Shown here piece after piece: positions 14,047-21,171 of a DNA stretch of 21,171 nucleotides. This DNA is from an uncultured Bacilli bacterium (lineage in GTDB: Bacteria; Bacillota_I; Bacilli_A; RF39; UBA660). A program made the position numbers and the translations under genes. Numbering within the stretch: position 1 is the stretch's first letter; the number at the start of each line of letters is the position of its first letter. The stretch covers positions 1-21,171 of the forward strand of contig CAKOND010000018.1 of assembly GCA_934096945.1 (NCBI GenBank), given 5' to 3'. The notes under the pieces were generated by a model. It did not search any database and was not told where the DNA came from. It saw only the letters and a program-made list of their open reading frames with translations.

Positions 14047-15421
14047 AAAGAAAACGAGCATACAAGCAAAGACTTTATTCTTTTTGCTTAGCTATAATAT
14101 TGTTATAATTGTTCTTCTTTGGGTTTGTCAAATAAAAATACTTGATATTTATTATGAAAAAGAACAAATAGATAATATGGATAATATTGTTAATTCCCTT
14201 AAAGAAACCAATTCAATTGAACTTGTATCAAAACTTCAAGATATTGCTTATGATAATGATGTGTGTATTGTTTTAACAAGTAATACGAGTGTTGTTGAAA
14301 CTTATAATATTAATATGAATGGTTGTGCTTTAAAATCTGGTAATACGAAGGTTAAAGAACTTATGTATAATTTTTTGCAATCAGAAGAAACTCTTAAGTC
14401 ATATAGATTTGTAAATGATGATAAACATATTTCAGCTTTAATGTATGGAGTAAAAGTTGGTAATAGTGATGTTTTTATTTATTCTAATTTAGAGGATATA
14501 TCTGATTTTACATTGCTTATTAAAAGACAACTTATGTATGTTTGTGTAGTTGGAATATTTATTGCTATTATTATGTCTATTTTCTTATCAAATAAAATTA
14601 CAGAACCAATTACTAGAATTACTAAAAAAGCTAAGAAAATGGGTACTGGTGATACAGATGTTTCCTTTGAAGAGTCTGGTATTAAGGAAATTGATGAATT
14701 ATCTGAAACTCTTACACAAGCTCAAGAAGAAATGGTAAAAACTGATGAGTTACGTAGAGATTTAATGGCAAATGTTTCTCATGATCTCAAAACACCACTT
14801 ACAATGATTAAAGCTTACGCTGAAATGATTAGGGATATTTCTTATAAGGATCCAGAAAAAATGAATGAACATTTAAGAATAATCGTAGATGAAACTGATA
14901 GATTAACTGTTTTAGTAAATGATATATTGGATTTATCAAGAATGCAATCTAATGCTGATACTTTAAGTATTGAGAAATTTGATTTAGCTGAAGATATAAA
15001 AACTATTGTTAATAGATATCAAATTATTAAAGAAACAGAAAAGTATATTATTAATGTGGAAATGCCAGATAGTATTATGATAAAAGCTGATAAGAAGAAA
15101 CTTAATCAAGTAATTTATAATTTAATAAATAATGCTATTAATTATACTGGTGATGATAAAACTGTAACTGTTAGAGTTACTAAGCATAAAAAATATTATT
15201 TGGTAGAAATAATTGATACTGGTAAAGGTATTAAAGAAAGTGAAATACCATATATTTGGAATAAGTATTATAAAAATGATAAAAATCACCAAAGGAATGT
15301 TGTTTCTACAGGACTTGGCTTATCTATAGTTAAAGAAATACTTGAATTACATGGATATGAATATGGTGTTAAAAGTGTTTTAAAAAAAGGTTCTACATTT
15401 TATTTTAAAATTAAGATATAA
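14036..15421 (+). CDS. Membrane sensor histidine kinase
   Basis: 461 residues from ATG 14036, which overlaps the regulator's end and gives a proper basic N-terminus (MKTKKKTS); a TTG at 14000 is less likely. The order is: transmembrane helix 1 (about 13-34), an extracytoplasmic sensor domain of ~130 residues with no recognised motif, transmembrane helix 2 (about 167-187), HAMP linker, HisKA with H249 in NVSHDLKTPL, and HATPase_c with N box NLINNAINY, G1 DTGKGI and G2 GLGLSIVKE. It phosphorylates the regulator encoded just upstream. The pair is most like WalK/PhoR-type OmpR-class systems in layout, but specificity cannot be read. Confidence 0.94.
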   Translation: MKTKKKTSIQAKTLFFLLSYNIVIIVLLWVCQIKILDIYYEKEQIDNMDNIVNSLKETNSIELVSKLQDIAYDNDVCIVLTSNTSVVETYNINMNGCALKSGNTKVKELMYNFLQSEETLKSYRFVNDDKHISALMYGVKVGNSDVFIYSNLEDISDFTLLIKRQLMYVCVVGIFIAIIMSIFLSNKITEPITRITKKAKKMGTGDTDVSFEESGIKEIDELSETLTQAQEEMVKTDELRRDLMANVSHDLKTPLTMIKAYAEMIRDISYKDPEKMNEHLRIIVDETDRLTVLVNDILDLSRMQSNADTLSIEKFDLAEDIKTIVNRYQIIKETEKYIINVEMPDSIMIKADKKKLNQVIYNLINNAINYTGDDKTVTVRVTKHKKYYLVEIIDTGKGIKESEIPYIWNKYYKNDKNHQRNVVSTGLGLSIVKEILELHGYEYGVKSVLKKGSTFYFKIKI

Positions 15422-15423
15422 AC

Positions 15424-15473
15424 TTTCATAATTTCAACATAAATATTTCATAATTCTTTGTTATCATTATATT
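15424..15473 (+). promoter_or_regulatory. Candidate response-regulator boxes and promoter
   Basis: TTTCATAATT occurs at 15424-15433 and again at 15446-15455, a 22-base period (two helical turns), the geometry of PhoB/OmpR-class sites. The second repeat ends at the -35 position of a TATATT (15468-15473). A strong SD, AAAGGAGGG (15479-15487), follows, but the only ATG near it touches the SD and gives just a 14-codon ORF (15488-15532). Confidence 0.45.
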
Positions 15474-15577
15474 GTAACAAAGGAGGGATGTTATATAAGA
15501 TAATAAAAACGGTTTATAATATGAAAATATAAACTATACACAATTAACATATAAACTCAAAACTCACACTTTTTTAT

Positions 15578-15606
15578 AAGAAGCCTTATGGCTTCTTTGT
15601 TTTTTT
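15578..15606 (+). terminator. Terminator after the two-component system
   Basis: An 8-bp perfect stem, AAGAAGCC (15578-15585) with GGCTTCTT (15590-15597), loop TTAT, then TGTTTTTTT. It is a strong rho-independent terminator, about 157 bases after the kinase stop. Confidence 0.88.
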
Positions 15607-15608
15607 GT

Positions 15609-15630
15609 CTCAACGATTAGTTGAGTTTTA
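15609..15630 (+). terminator. Second hairpin, possible tandem terminator or attenuator
   Basis: CTCAAC (15609-15614) pairs with GTTGAG (15620-15625), followed by TTTTATT. The GTTGA arm can also pair with TCAAC at 15631-15635, so two mutually exclusive hairpins are possible. Confidence 0.5.
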
Positions 15631-15694
15631 TTCAACTTATTAGTTATTGTATTTTTTGGGTGTAAATTGTTATCATGTTATTGGAGGAGAAAAT

Positions 15695-16393
15695 ATGAAA
15701 AGTTATTTAAAAATTATTATTGCAATTGTTATTGGGGTGTTATTAGGTAGTACAGTATCATTTATTATGAAGAATGATAAATGTGATATAATAAATGAAT
15801 TACCTAAACAAGAAAAGTCTGAGGGACTTAGAGGTGTTTATGATATTGATAAAAATATTAATGAAAAAACTATAGATAATTATCTTGATAGATCTGATGT
15901 TGTTTATAGAGATGTAAGAATGCTTGAAGATACTGCAACTTGGGAAAACAAAGGGGGAGAAAGAGATTTAACTGGTTTTGTTAGAGGATTTGAAGTTATT
16001 CCCTATGCTTATTTAACTGAGTTTCCTAAGGAGTATGTTGATCAAAAGAAAAGTGAGAATGTAACTGGGTTATATAAAGGAAAAACTTTATTTAGATTAG
16101 AAGATGGAAAATATGTTGCAAATTATGAAGAATCTATGGAAATTTTAGAATATATTTTTCCAAAAGATAAAATTATATTTATTATGTGTGGTGCAGGTGG
16201 TTATGCTAACTTTACTAAACAAATGCTTGGAGCTCTTGGTTGGGATACTAGTAAAATATATAATGTTGGTGGATATTGGAATTATGAAGGTAAAAACTCT
16301 ATAAGTACAACAATTAATGGTTCAAAGAAATGTGATTTTTCTAAGGTTGCTTATCATGATATAGATTTTAGTAGATTAACGGAGATTAAATAA
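15695..16393 (+). CDS. Membrane-anchored rhodanese-like protein
   Basis: 232 residues from ATG 15695, chosen for the SD GGAGGAG (about 15683-15689); a frame extension to 15647 lacks an SD. The N-terminal hydrophobic segment (about 5-26) is an uncleaved anchor or signal. The rest is rhodanese-like: YLDRSDVVYRDVR (substrate-loop strand), then IIFIMCGAGGYANFTKQMLGALGWD, with C165 at the place of the catalytic persulfide cysteine, and VGGYWNYEG. Rhodaneses move sulfane sulfur; extracytoplasmic ones are linked to thiol/redox chemistry. The insert between the two rhodanese halves is longer than in single-domain forms. The stop overlaps the start of a thioredoxin-fold-like lipoprotein (TAATG), suggesting a joint redox role. 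Confidence 0.82.
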   Translation: MKSYLKIIIAIVIGVLLGSTVSFIMKNDKCDIINELPKQEKSEGLRGVYDIDKNINEKTIDNYLDRSDVVYRDVRMLEDTATWENKGGERDLTGFVRGFEVIPYAYLTEFPKEYVDQKKSENVTGLYKGKTLFRLEDGKYVANYEESMEILEYIFPKDKIIFIMCGAGGYANFTKQMLGALGWDTSKIYNVGGYWNYEGKNSISTTINGSKKCDFSKVAYHDIDFSRLTEIK

Positions 16394-16848
16394 TGGTAAA
16401 AAAAATATTTTTATTATTATTTATTATTATAGTTTGTGTTGGTTGTTCTAATTATAAAAATGTAGATTCTAATAAAATATTTTTAAGTGATATGTTTTAT
16501 AATAAAGGTAATTTTATTGAAATAGATAGTAAATCTTTAGAAGATTATAGTAGTGCGACATATTTGTTATTTACATATAATAATTTTTGTAGTTTACCTA
16601 TCTCTTGTGAAAAAATATTTAAATCATTTGCTAGTGATTATAAAATTGATTTTTTATCAATGCCTTTTTCGGAATTTAAAAATACTTATTTATATGATAC
16701 AGTTAAATATGCTCCATCTGTTTTAATTGTTGAAAATAATAAAATTATTGCTTATTTAGATGCTAACAAGGATGATGATTTAGGAAAATATCAAGATGTT
16801 AATGAGTTTAAAGATTGGATCAATAATTATATTAATATTTCTAAATAA
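16393..16848 (+). CDS. Thioredoxin-fold-like lipoprotein
   Basis: A 151-residue protein with a lipoprotein signal: MVKK, a hydrophobic core and the lipobox CVGC. The mature part reads as a degenerate thioredoxin fold: strand YLLFTYNNFCSLPISCEKIF, with cysteines spaced C-x5-C instead of C-x2-C, a KYAPSVLIVENNKIIAYL segment with the cis-proline position, and a final helix (VNEFKDWINNYI). Classic CxxC redox activity is therefore doubtful, although the two cysteines could form a disulfide. It starts at the stop of the rhodanese gene, so the two are coupled and probably work together outside the membrane. Confidence 0.75.
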   Translation: MVKKIFLLLFIIIVCVGCSNYKNVDSNKIFLSDMFYNKGNFIEIDSKSLEDYSSATYLLFTYNNFCSLPISCEKIFKSFASDYKIDFLSMPFSEFKNTYLYDTVKYAPSVLIVENNKIIAYLDANKDDDLGKYQDVNEFKDWINNYINISK

Positions 16849-16861
16849 TAAATTGCAATTT

Positions 16862-16887
16862 AAAACCACGGTTAAAATCGTGGTTTT
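16862..16887. terminator. Bidirectional terminator
   Basis: A perfect 9-bp stem, AAAACCACG (16862-16870) with CGTGGTTTT (16879-16887). It serves the lipoprotein operon on the plus strand and, with its A run read as Ts, the minus-strand glycosidase operon, whose last stop codon lies at its edge. Confidence 0.85.
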
Positions 16888-17827
16888 ATGATGTAAAAAT
16901 GCCCCAGCCATTAACAACAGTTCTTCCTTTTGGTATGGGAATACCTAATGCATTTTTAGGTGAATTTAACATTTTACCATTTACTACTAGTTGGGTGCTG
17001 GCTCCACCATCTAAATTTGCTGCAGTAGTTGCTCCATATTTTTCTAAAACATCTATGCCTTCATCAAATGTTATACCTCTGTAAGATACCCCATCTGTTA
17101 CTAGAAATAATATTATTCCATCATCTCTTTGAGCTATCATATTTCTAGCTGCTCTAGTTGGTTTTAGGTTTGTTTGTCTTTTACCATCAATAATTAAGAA
17201 TGGACCAAACTCTAAAGCATCTCTCATTCCCATTTTAATTGCTTCTTCACCAGTTGCATGGACGAGCATTAATTTATTATCATTACTCATGCCAATTAAA
17301 TCAGATTGTCTATTATGTGATTGGTATATTACTTTACCATTTTCTATTATATAACCAAAAGGTATATCTTTACTTACTTTTCCATCATCATAGAAACCAC
17401 CACCATTAACTCCGATTGTAGCTTTGTATCTTGCTGTCATATCAATGATGTTTTCTTTACCATCATTATTTGGTGTTTTGAATGCTCGGCTTTTCATAAT
17501 TCTAACATCACTAGGATCATAAACTACAACAAGCCATCCTTTGTTACCAGCAACTGTTAAATCAATGATTTTGTAAGCATCATTTCCTTCATCTTTATTT
17601 AAAATTTCAGCTTCATACTTATTGTCATATACTTTTTCATCATTTGTTTCAATTAATAAATTACTTTCAAATTTAATTGGTTCATAACTTGTTTTAGTTT
17701 TACTTATTTCTTCTTTAAATCTTTTTTCTAATATTTTGTTTTCAATGGTTTTGTTAAAAGTTATAGTTAGTATTAAAATACTTGCAAATAATAAGTCAAC
17801 TACTAGCATTATTTTATTTTTTTTCAT
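16886..17827 (-). CDS. Phosphodiester glycosidase family protein (NAGPA domain)
   Basis: A 313-residue protein. It has an N-terminal membrane anchor (about 5-25) and a charged linker, then the NAGPA fold: IGVNGGGFYDDG (138-149), LEFGPFLIIDG (205-215), AARNMIAQRDDGIILFLVTDG (226-246) and AANLDGGASTQLVVNG (269-284). These are the standard motifs of the family that includes the lysosomal uncovering enzyme and bacterial exopolysaccharide or teichoic-acid-related homologues. It probably hydrolyses a sugar phosphodiester in the cell envelope; the substrate is unknown. It overlaps the upstream gene by 4 bases (ATGA) and forms a two-gene operon with it. Confidence 0.93.
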   Translation of the reverse strand: MKKNKIMLVVDLLFASILILTITFNKTIENKILEKRFKEEISKTKTSYEPIKFESNLLIETNDEKVYDNKYEAEILNKDEGNDAYKIIDLTVAGNKGWLVVVYDPSDVRIMKSRAFKTPNNDGKENIIDMTARYKATIGVNGGGFYDDGKVSKDIPFGYIIENGKVIYQSHNRQSDLIGMSNDNKLMLVHATGEEAIKMGMRDALEFGPFLIIDGKRQTNLKPTRAARNMIAQRDDGIILFLVTDGVSYRGITFDEGIDVLEKYGATTAANLDGGASTQLVVNGKMLNSPKNALGIPIPKGRTVVNGWGIFTS

Positions 17828-18990
17828 TTTGCACCTTCTTTATAAATATACATATTATTTTCTTTAGTAAAGTTGTTTATTTCTTTTTTGTCTAAAGTTA
17901 TTGTGTATCTTGTTTGATGTAATGTCTTTTTATCTCCGTATATAACGGGATTATTATAAATTAAGTCAAAGACATTTACTTTATTTGCTAAATAATAATC
18001 TTTTATATTACTTTCAAATTTAATATCTAATATACTAAGTATCCCAATTTTTTTAGTTACTTTTGTTTTAGAAATATCACTTTCTTTATTAGTATATTCA
18101 CCATTATATGTAATTGTATCTTTTAAAATATCTTTGTAACTTAATTTTTGATAATATTCATTATTTAAATAATCTAAAGTATCATTTTTATATATTTTGT
18201 CTATGGTATTTAAACTCATTAATTTAATATCATCTTTATAGTCATATACTATATATAAATCATTATCTATTTTTACCTTTGTTCCGATAGAAAAATCATC
18301 ATTGCCTATTTGATATGGACTATTTTTAGTACCATTTCCAGATTTATATAAAGTACTATTTTTAATTGTTATTACAGGTTTAATTTCATAAAAATTATTT
18401 TCATTTGATGTACTTAATTTATCTCCGTTTGTGTGAGCATCATTGTTGTATAACCATAATTTTTCTTCATTATTTGTTATAAATGTTTTGTTTTCATAAA
18501 ATGAATTCATATAATCATATACACTTAGTAAAGAAACAATTTTGTCTTTTTCTAGTTTTTGACATGTTATATTATTTTCATTATCAAATGTATCTTTACA
18601 AATATTATTTTGAGTTAAATAATCTAAATCTAAGTTGCTTTCTAAATTTTCAAGAAATGTTGAAATAAGATTTTTAGGTAACATATTTATGTAATCATCT
18701 AAGATAAGTTCTAATGAACTATCACTATTTATTTTAATTATTCTCCATAGCATGTTATTGTATAGGACATAGTTATTTTCTAATTCCCCTTTAAAGATAT
18801 AAGTGCCATTTTCTTTAGTTAATCCTTCTTTGTTATTTACAATTTCTGAATTATTTACAATATACTCTGATAAAAGAGTTACATCTTTAGTATTCTTATA
18901 AGCATTATATATATTAAAACTTATAAGTGTTATTATTATAAAAAATATAATAATTAGTAGAGTAAATAATGTATTATTTTGTTTCTTCAT
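17824..18990 (-). CDS. Membrane-anchored protein with two lectin-fold-like repeats
   Basis: 388 residues from ATG 18990; a TTG three codons upstream (18999) is the alternative. There is an N-terminal membrane anchor (about 8-28). The mature part contains LYNNMLWRIIKIN, KIVSLLSVYDYMNSF and EIKPVITIKNSTLYKSGNGTKNSPYQIG, which match in order the NLYRIIGV, KIGLMYASDYG and GVRPVLYLK...GVGTQSDPIIVG segments of the surface protein at 11376-12866. A degenerate second copy follows (LYIVYDYK, KIGILSILDIKF, RYTITLDKKEIN). The equivalent of the variable region is AT-rich and ordinary. It probably binds an envelope ligand for the NAGPA enzyme encoded with it; the function is inferred only. Confidence 0.75.
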   Translation of the reverse strand: MKKQNNTLFTLLIIIFFIIITLISFNIYNAYKNTKDVTLLSEYIVNNSEIVNNKEGLTKENGTYIFKGELENNYVLYNNMLWRIIKINSDSSLELILDDYINMLPKNLISTFLENLESNLDLDYLTQNNICKDTFDNENNITCQKLEKDKIVSLLSVYDYMNSFYENKTFITNNEEKLWLYNNDAHTNGDKLSTSNENNFYEIKPVITIKNSTLYKSGNGTKNSPYQIGNDDFSIGTKVKIDNDLYIVYDYKDDIKLMSLNTIDKIYKNDTLDYLNNEYYQKLSYKDILKDTITYNGEYTNKESDISKTKVTKKIGILSILDIKFESNIKDYYLANKVNVFDLIYNNPVIYGDKKTLHQTRYTITLDKKEINNFTKENNMYIYKEGAK

Positions 18991-19023
18991 ATAAACCAAC
19001 TACCTTCAAAAACTTCTATAAAG

Positions 19024-19052
19024 ATAATAACATAATATTTTATATGGGACAA
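19024..19052 (-). promoter_or_regulatory. Promoter of the minus-strand operon
   Basis: On the minus strand: TTGTCC (19047-19052), 17 bases, TATTAT (19024-19029), 33 bases before the ATG at 18990. Confidence 0.6.
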
Positions 19053-19067
19053 GTAGATAAAAGGTAT

Positions 19068-19095
19068 TTGCAAAAATAAATTTATGTTTTATAAT
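19068..19095 (+). promoter_or_regulatory. Promoter of the serine hydrolase gene
   Basis: TTGCAA (19068-19073), 16 bases, TATAAT (19090-19095), 22 bases before the ATG at 19118. It diverges from the minus-strand promoter just to its left. Confidence 0.65.
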
Positions 19096-19117
19096 ATTAG
19101 TGTTGAGGTAAAGTTGT

Positions 19118-20086
19118 ATGAAGAAGTTGTTGATTTTTTTATTTAGTGTTATTTTAGTAATTGTTATAACATTACTAGTGGGATATAAACTAGGCTATTT
19201 TAGTGAAAATAGTGTATTTTATCAAACTGTTAATGCTTTTAAAGATGAAGAAGCTATAAAAAAGCAAGAATATATGGATTGTATGAGTAAACCTTATAGA
19301 AGTAGTACTTTGGATGATGAATTTAATGCAGCTTTTGAAGGATTAAAGAAAAGTGGGGTAGCTATTTATTTTAAAGATATTAATAATGATTATGTTTGGA
19401 ATATGAATAGTACGAAAATTTATTATTCTGCGAGTACTTCTAAGCTGTTTGAGGTTATCTATCTAGTTGAAGAAGCCAGAAAAGGTAATATTGATTTAAA
19501 TAGTACTTTAGTTTATAAGCCTAGTGATGCGATGCAGGGAAGTATTGGCATGAAAAAGCATAAGTATTATGATGAGGTTACTTTATCAGAGCTTATAGAC
19601 CATTTGTTAACTTATAGTGATAATACTGCTCATTTTATGCTTATTAAGTATATTGGGCTAGATACTTTAAAAGAATATTTTAGTGATTTTAACTTAGTAA
19701 TGGTGAGTGAAGACCCATTTGTTAGAAATTATACAGCATTAATGGCATCAAAATGTTTAGAAAGATTATATAGTGTTCTTGAAGTAGATGATGATTATAG
19801 TGCTTTGATAAAAAAAGCTATGAATAATAAAAATATGAATTATTTAAGTTTTGATGATAAAATTATATATCATAAATATGGTATGTATGATGCAAGTTTT
19901 CATGATATAGGTATTTATGATAGTGATAATCCTTATATTATAGTAGTTCTTACTTTATATGGTAACTTAGGTCAAGATGTTTTTGGCCCAAAGGTGCAAA
20001 ATATAAGTAAAATGGTATATGAAATTTATAGTAAGAATTTAGAATTAAAAGAAGAGTATTGCCAAAGTGTGTTAGTAAATAATTAA
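19118..20086 (+). CDS. Anchored serine hydrolase of the class A beta-lactamase/PBP fold
   Basis: A 322-residue protein. Residues about 4-25 form a membrane anchor. The catalytic fold shows S106-T-S-K109 in YYSASTSKLFEV (SxxK) and S167-D-N169 in LLTYSDNTAHFML, the first two motifs of serine beta-lactamases and penicillin-binding proteins. The third motif, normally KTG, reads K253-Y-G255 (YHKYGMYDASFHDIGIY). No clear omega-loop glutamate is seen, so hydrolysis of beta-lactams is unlikely to be the main job; a role in peptidoglycan or cell-wall peptide processing is more probable. GAGG precedes the start. It has its own promoter and terminator. Confidence 0.88.
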   Translation: MKKLLIFLFSVILVIVITLLVGYKLGYFSENSVFYQTVNAFKDEEAIKKQEYMDCMSKPYRSSTLDDEFNAAFEGLKKSGVAIYFKDINNDYVWNMNSTKIYYSASTSKLFEVIYLVEEARKGNIDLNSTLVYKPSDAMQGSIGMKKHKYYDEVTLSELIDHLLTYSDNTAHFMLIKYIGLDTLKEYFSDFNLVMVSEDPFVRNYTALMASKCLERLYSVLEVDDDYSALIKKAMNNKNMNYLSFDDKIIYHKYGMYDASFHDIGIYDSDNPYIIVVLTLYGNLGQDVFGPKVQNISKMVYEIYSKNLELKEEYCQSVLVNN

Positions 20087-20105
20087 ATTTGTTATATGAT
20101 TAAAT

Positions 20106-20140
20106 AAAGTCAAATAGTGGCTTTTTTTTTTTTTTTTTTT
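20106..20140 (+). terminator. Terminator with a 19-T tract
   Basis: Stem AAAGTCA (20106-20112) with TGGCTTT (20118-20124, one G-T pair), loop AATAG, followed by a homopolymer of 19 Ts (20122-20140, including the last stem bases). It terminates the serine hydrolase gene. No gene is seen in the remaining 66 bases before 20207. Confidence 0.8.
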
Positions 20141-20206
20141 GGTTTAAAATTAGTATATAGTAAGGAGAATATCCAGTGTGATATTGTTAAAGAATGGGGA
20201 TAAAAT

Positions 20207-21171
20207 ATGAAGAAAGTAGTTAAAAAAATAGCTTTGTTATTAATAGTTTTTGGTATTGGAGTAGGAGTAACATTGTTATATACAAATAATAAATATAAAG
20301 TTTATGAGGAAGAGAAATCTAAACAAATAAAAAAACATGTAGATACAATATCAATGATGCTTGAAACAGAAGCTGGTAGTGGAAATTATGAAATGACAAC
20401 ATCTAGTAGCTGGCCAACAGATGGTTATGTTTTTAATACAGAATTATCAAAGTGTGAAAATGGTGGAGAACTTTCATGGGATAACACAACTAAACAAGTA
20501 CTTATGAGTGGAAATGTATCAGATAAGTGTTATGTATATTTTGACAAATATAATCCCATAACTATAAATAATTATTCTATAACATCAAATGGAAATTCAA
20601 TTACTATAACAATTGATGCAACAGCTGGAACAGGAACGATAGCAAAATATTTATATTCAAAAGATAATGGTGTTTCTTATGTGCAAAGTGCAAATAATAC
20701 ATATACTTTTACTGGATTAAATAATGAAACTTATAATATAAAAGCCTATGTACAAGATTCAAATGGCAAAAATAGTGAAATAATTTCTAAAACAATTGAG
20801 ATAACTTCAATAACCTTAGCAGATTATGTAAAGTCACTATATACAGGAACGCAAGGGACAAATAATATTTATTATCATGATAGTACACTAACAAATGGAG
20901 CAGGTGACAATAGTTACAGATATGCTGGAGCAAATCCAAATAACTATGTATGTTTTGGAAGTACAGCAACATCATGTCCTACAGATAATTTGTATAGAAT
21001 AATCGGAGTATTTGGGGATAAAGTAAAATTAATTAAATATGATTATGCAAATAGTAATTTACTTGGAACAGATGGAGATTATCAAGGAACAGTAACACCA
21101 AATGCATCATATTATAAGGGAAGTTTAACAACAATAGATACATATTCTTGGAATTATAAAAATAATACTAG
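20207..21171 (+). CDS. Paralogue of the surface/DGR-target protein (3' end outside window)
   Basis: The frame is open from ATG 20207 to the window end (321 codons, truncated). N-terminal anchor (about 6-25), then the same ISMMLETEA...SGNYEMTT start, SKCENGG to DKCYVYF module, Ig-like domain and the start of the lectin-like domain (NLYRIIGVFGDKVKLIKYDY). From 20519 on, the DNA is nearly identical to 11685 onward, while the first ~105 residues are clearly diverged. GGGGA about 7 bases upstream is the SD. The window stops before the position of the variable region. It should be an exposed binding protein like its paralogue. Confidence 0.85.
   Translation, partial: MKKVVKKIALLLIVFGIGVGVTLLYTNNKYKVYEEEKSKQIKKHVDTISMMLETEAGSGNYEMTTSSSWPTDGYVFNTELSKCENGGELSWDNTTKQVLMSGNVSDKCYVYFDKYNPITINNYSITSNGNSITITIDATAGTGTIAKYLYSKDNGVSYVQSANNTYTFTGLNNETYNIKAYVQDSNGKNSEIISKTIEITSITLADYVKSLYTGTQGTNNIYYHDSTLTNGAGDNSYRYAGANPNNYVCFGSTATSCPTDNLYRIIGVFGDKVKLIKYDYANSNLLGTDGDYQGTVTPNASYYKGSLTTIDTYSWNYKNNT
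20519..21171 (+). repeat. Duplicated block shared with 11685-12337
   Basis: Second copy of the near-identical block within the two surface-protein genes, in direct orientation about 8.8 kb apart. A recombination between the copies would delete or duplicate the intervening genes. Confidence 0.85.

Overview
The window looks like a chromosomal stretch of a very AT-rich, low-GC Gram-positive bacterium. The best guess is an uncultured gut Bacillota of the RF39/Erysipelotrichales (former Tenericutes) type. The reasons are the AT-rich codon use, strong SD sequences, a T-box leader in front of leuS, many rho-independent terminators, YtxH- and Cse60-type proteins and lipoproteins. TGA is used as a stop (199-201 and 17824-17826), so this is standard code 11 and not the Mycoplasma code. 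The taxonomy is an inference from style, not from a marker search.

Layout. 1-2640: the 3' end of trpS, then a GH31 glycosidase. 2618-5649: a promoter, a leucine-type T-box, a small membrane protein and leuS. 5649-7102: an AAA/DUF4143 ATPase gene set among three copies of a ~40-bp hairpin repeat. 7345-8467: a Cse60-like small protein, a convergent small coat-like protein and trmB. 8466-8772: a minus-strand transcription unit that looks like a small RNA with its own promoter and terminator. 8773-11041: a four-gene envelope operon (lipoprotein, acidic cytoplasmic protein, single-TM protein, YtxH-like protein). 11056-12866: an XRE regulator and, diverging from it, a large anchored surface protein. 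12927-15421: an unknown small protein and an OmpR-type two-component system. 15424-15630: an RR-box-like promoter region and tandem terminators. 15695-16848: an anchored rhodanese and a thioredoxin-like lipoprotein. 16886-18990 (minus): a NAGPA-type phosphodiester glycosidase and a lectin-fold-like anchored protein. 19118-20086: a beta-lactamase-fold serine hydrolase. 20207-end: a truncated paralogue of the large surface protein.

The most notable signal is at the 3' end of the 11376-12866 gene. About 90 bases run at ~63% G+C inside an otherwise very AT-rich gene, and 17 of 26 consecutive codons end in C with scrambled first and second positions (AGC, ACC, GAC, ATC, GGC, AAC, GCC, TAC and so on). 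This is what adenine-directed mutagenesis of AAC codons by a diversity-generating retroelement (DGR) leaves behind. It lies where DGR variable regions usually lie, just before a GVRPVLYLK motif at the end of a C-type-lectin-like domain. No reverse transcriptase or template repeat is in the window, so the retroelement would have to act from elsewhere. A paralogue of the same gene begins at 20207 and shares long near-identical DNA blocks, and a related but non-variable protein lies at 17824-18990. The window may therefore hold part of a multi-target, trans-acting surface diversification system.

Much of the rest of the window is concerned with the cell envelope (lipoproteins, anchored enzymes, a two-component system), which fits a surface-remodelling neighbourhood.
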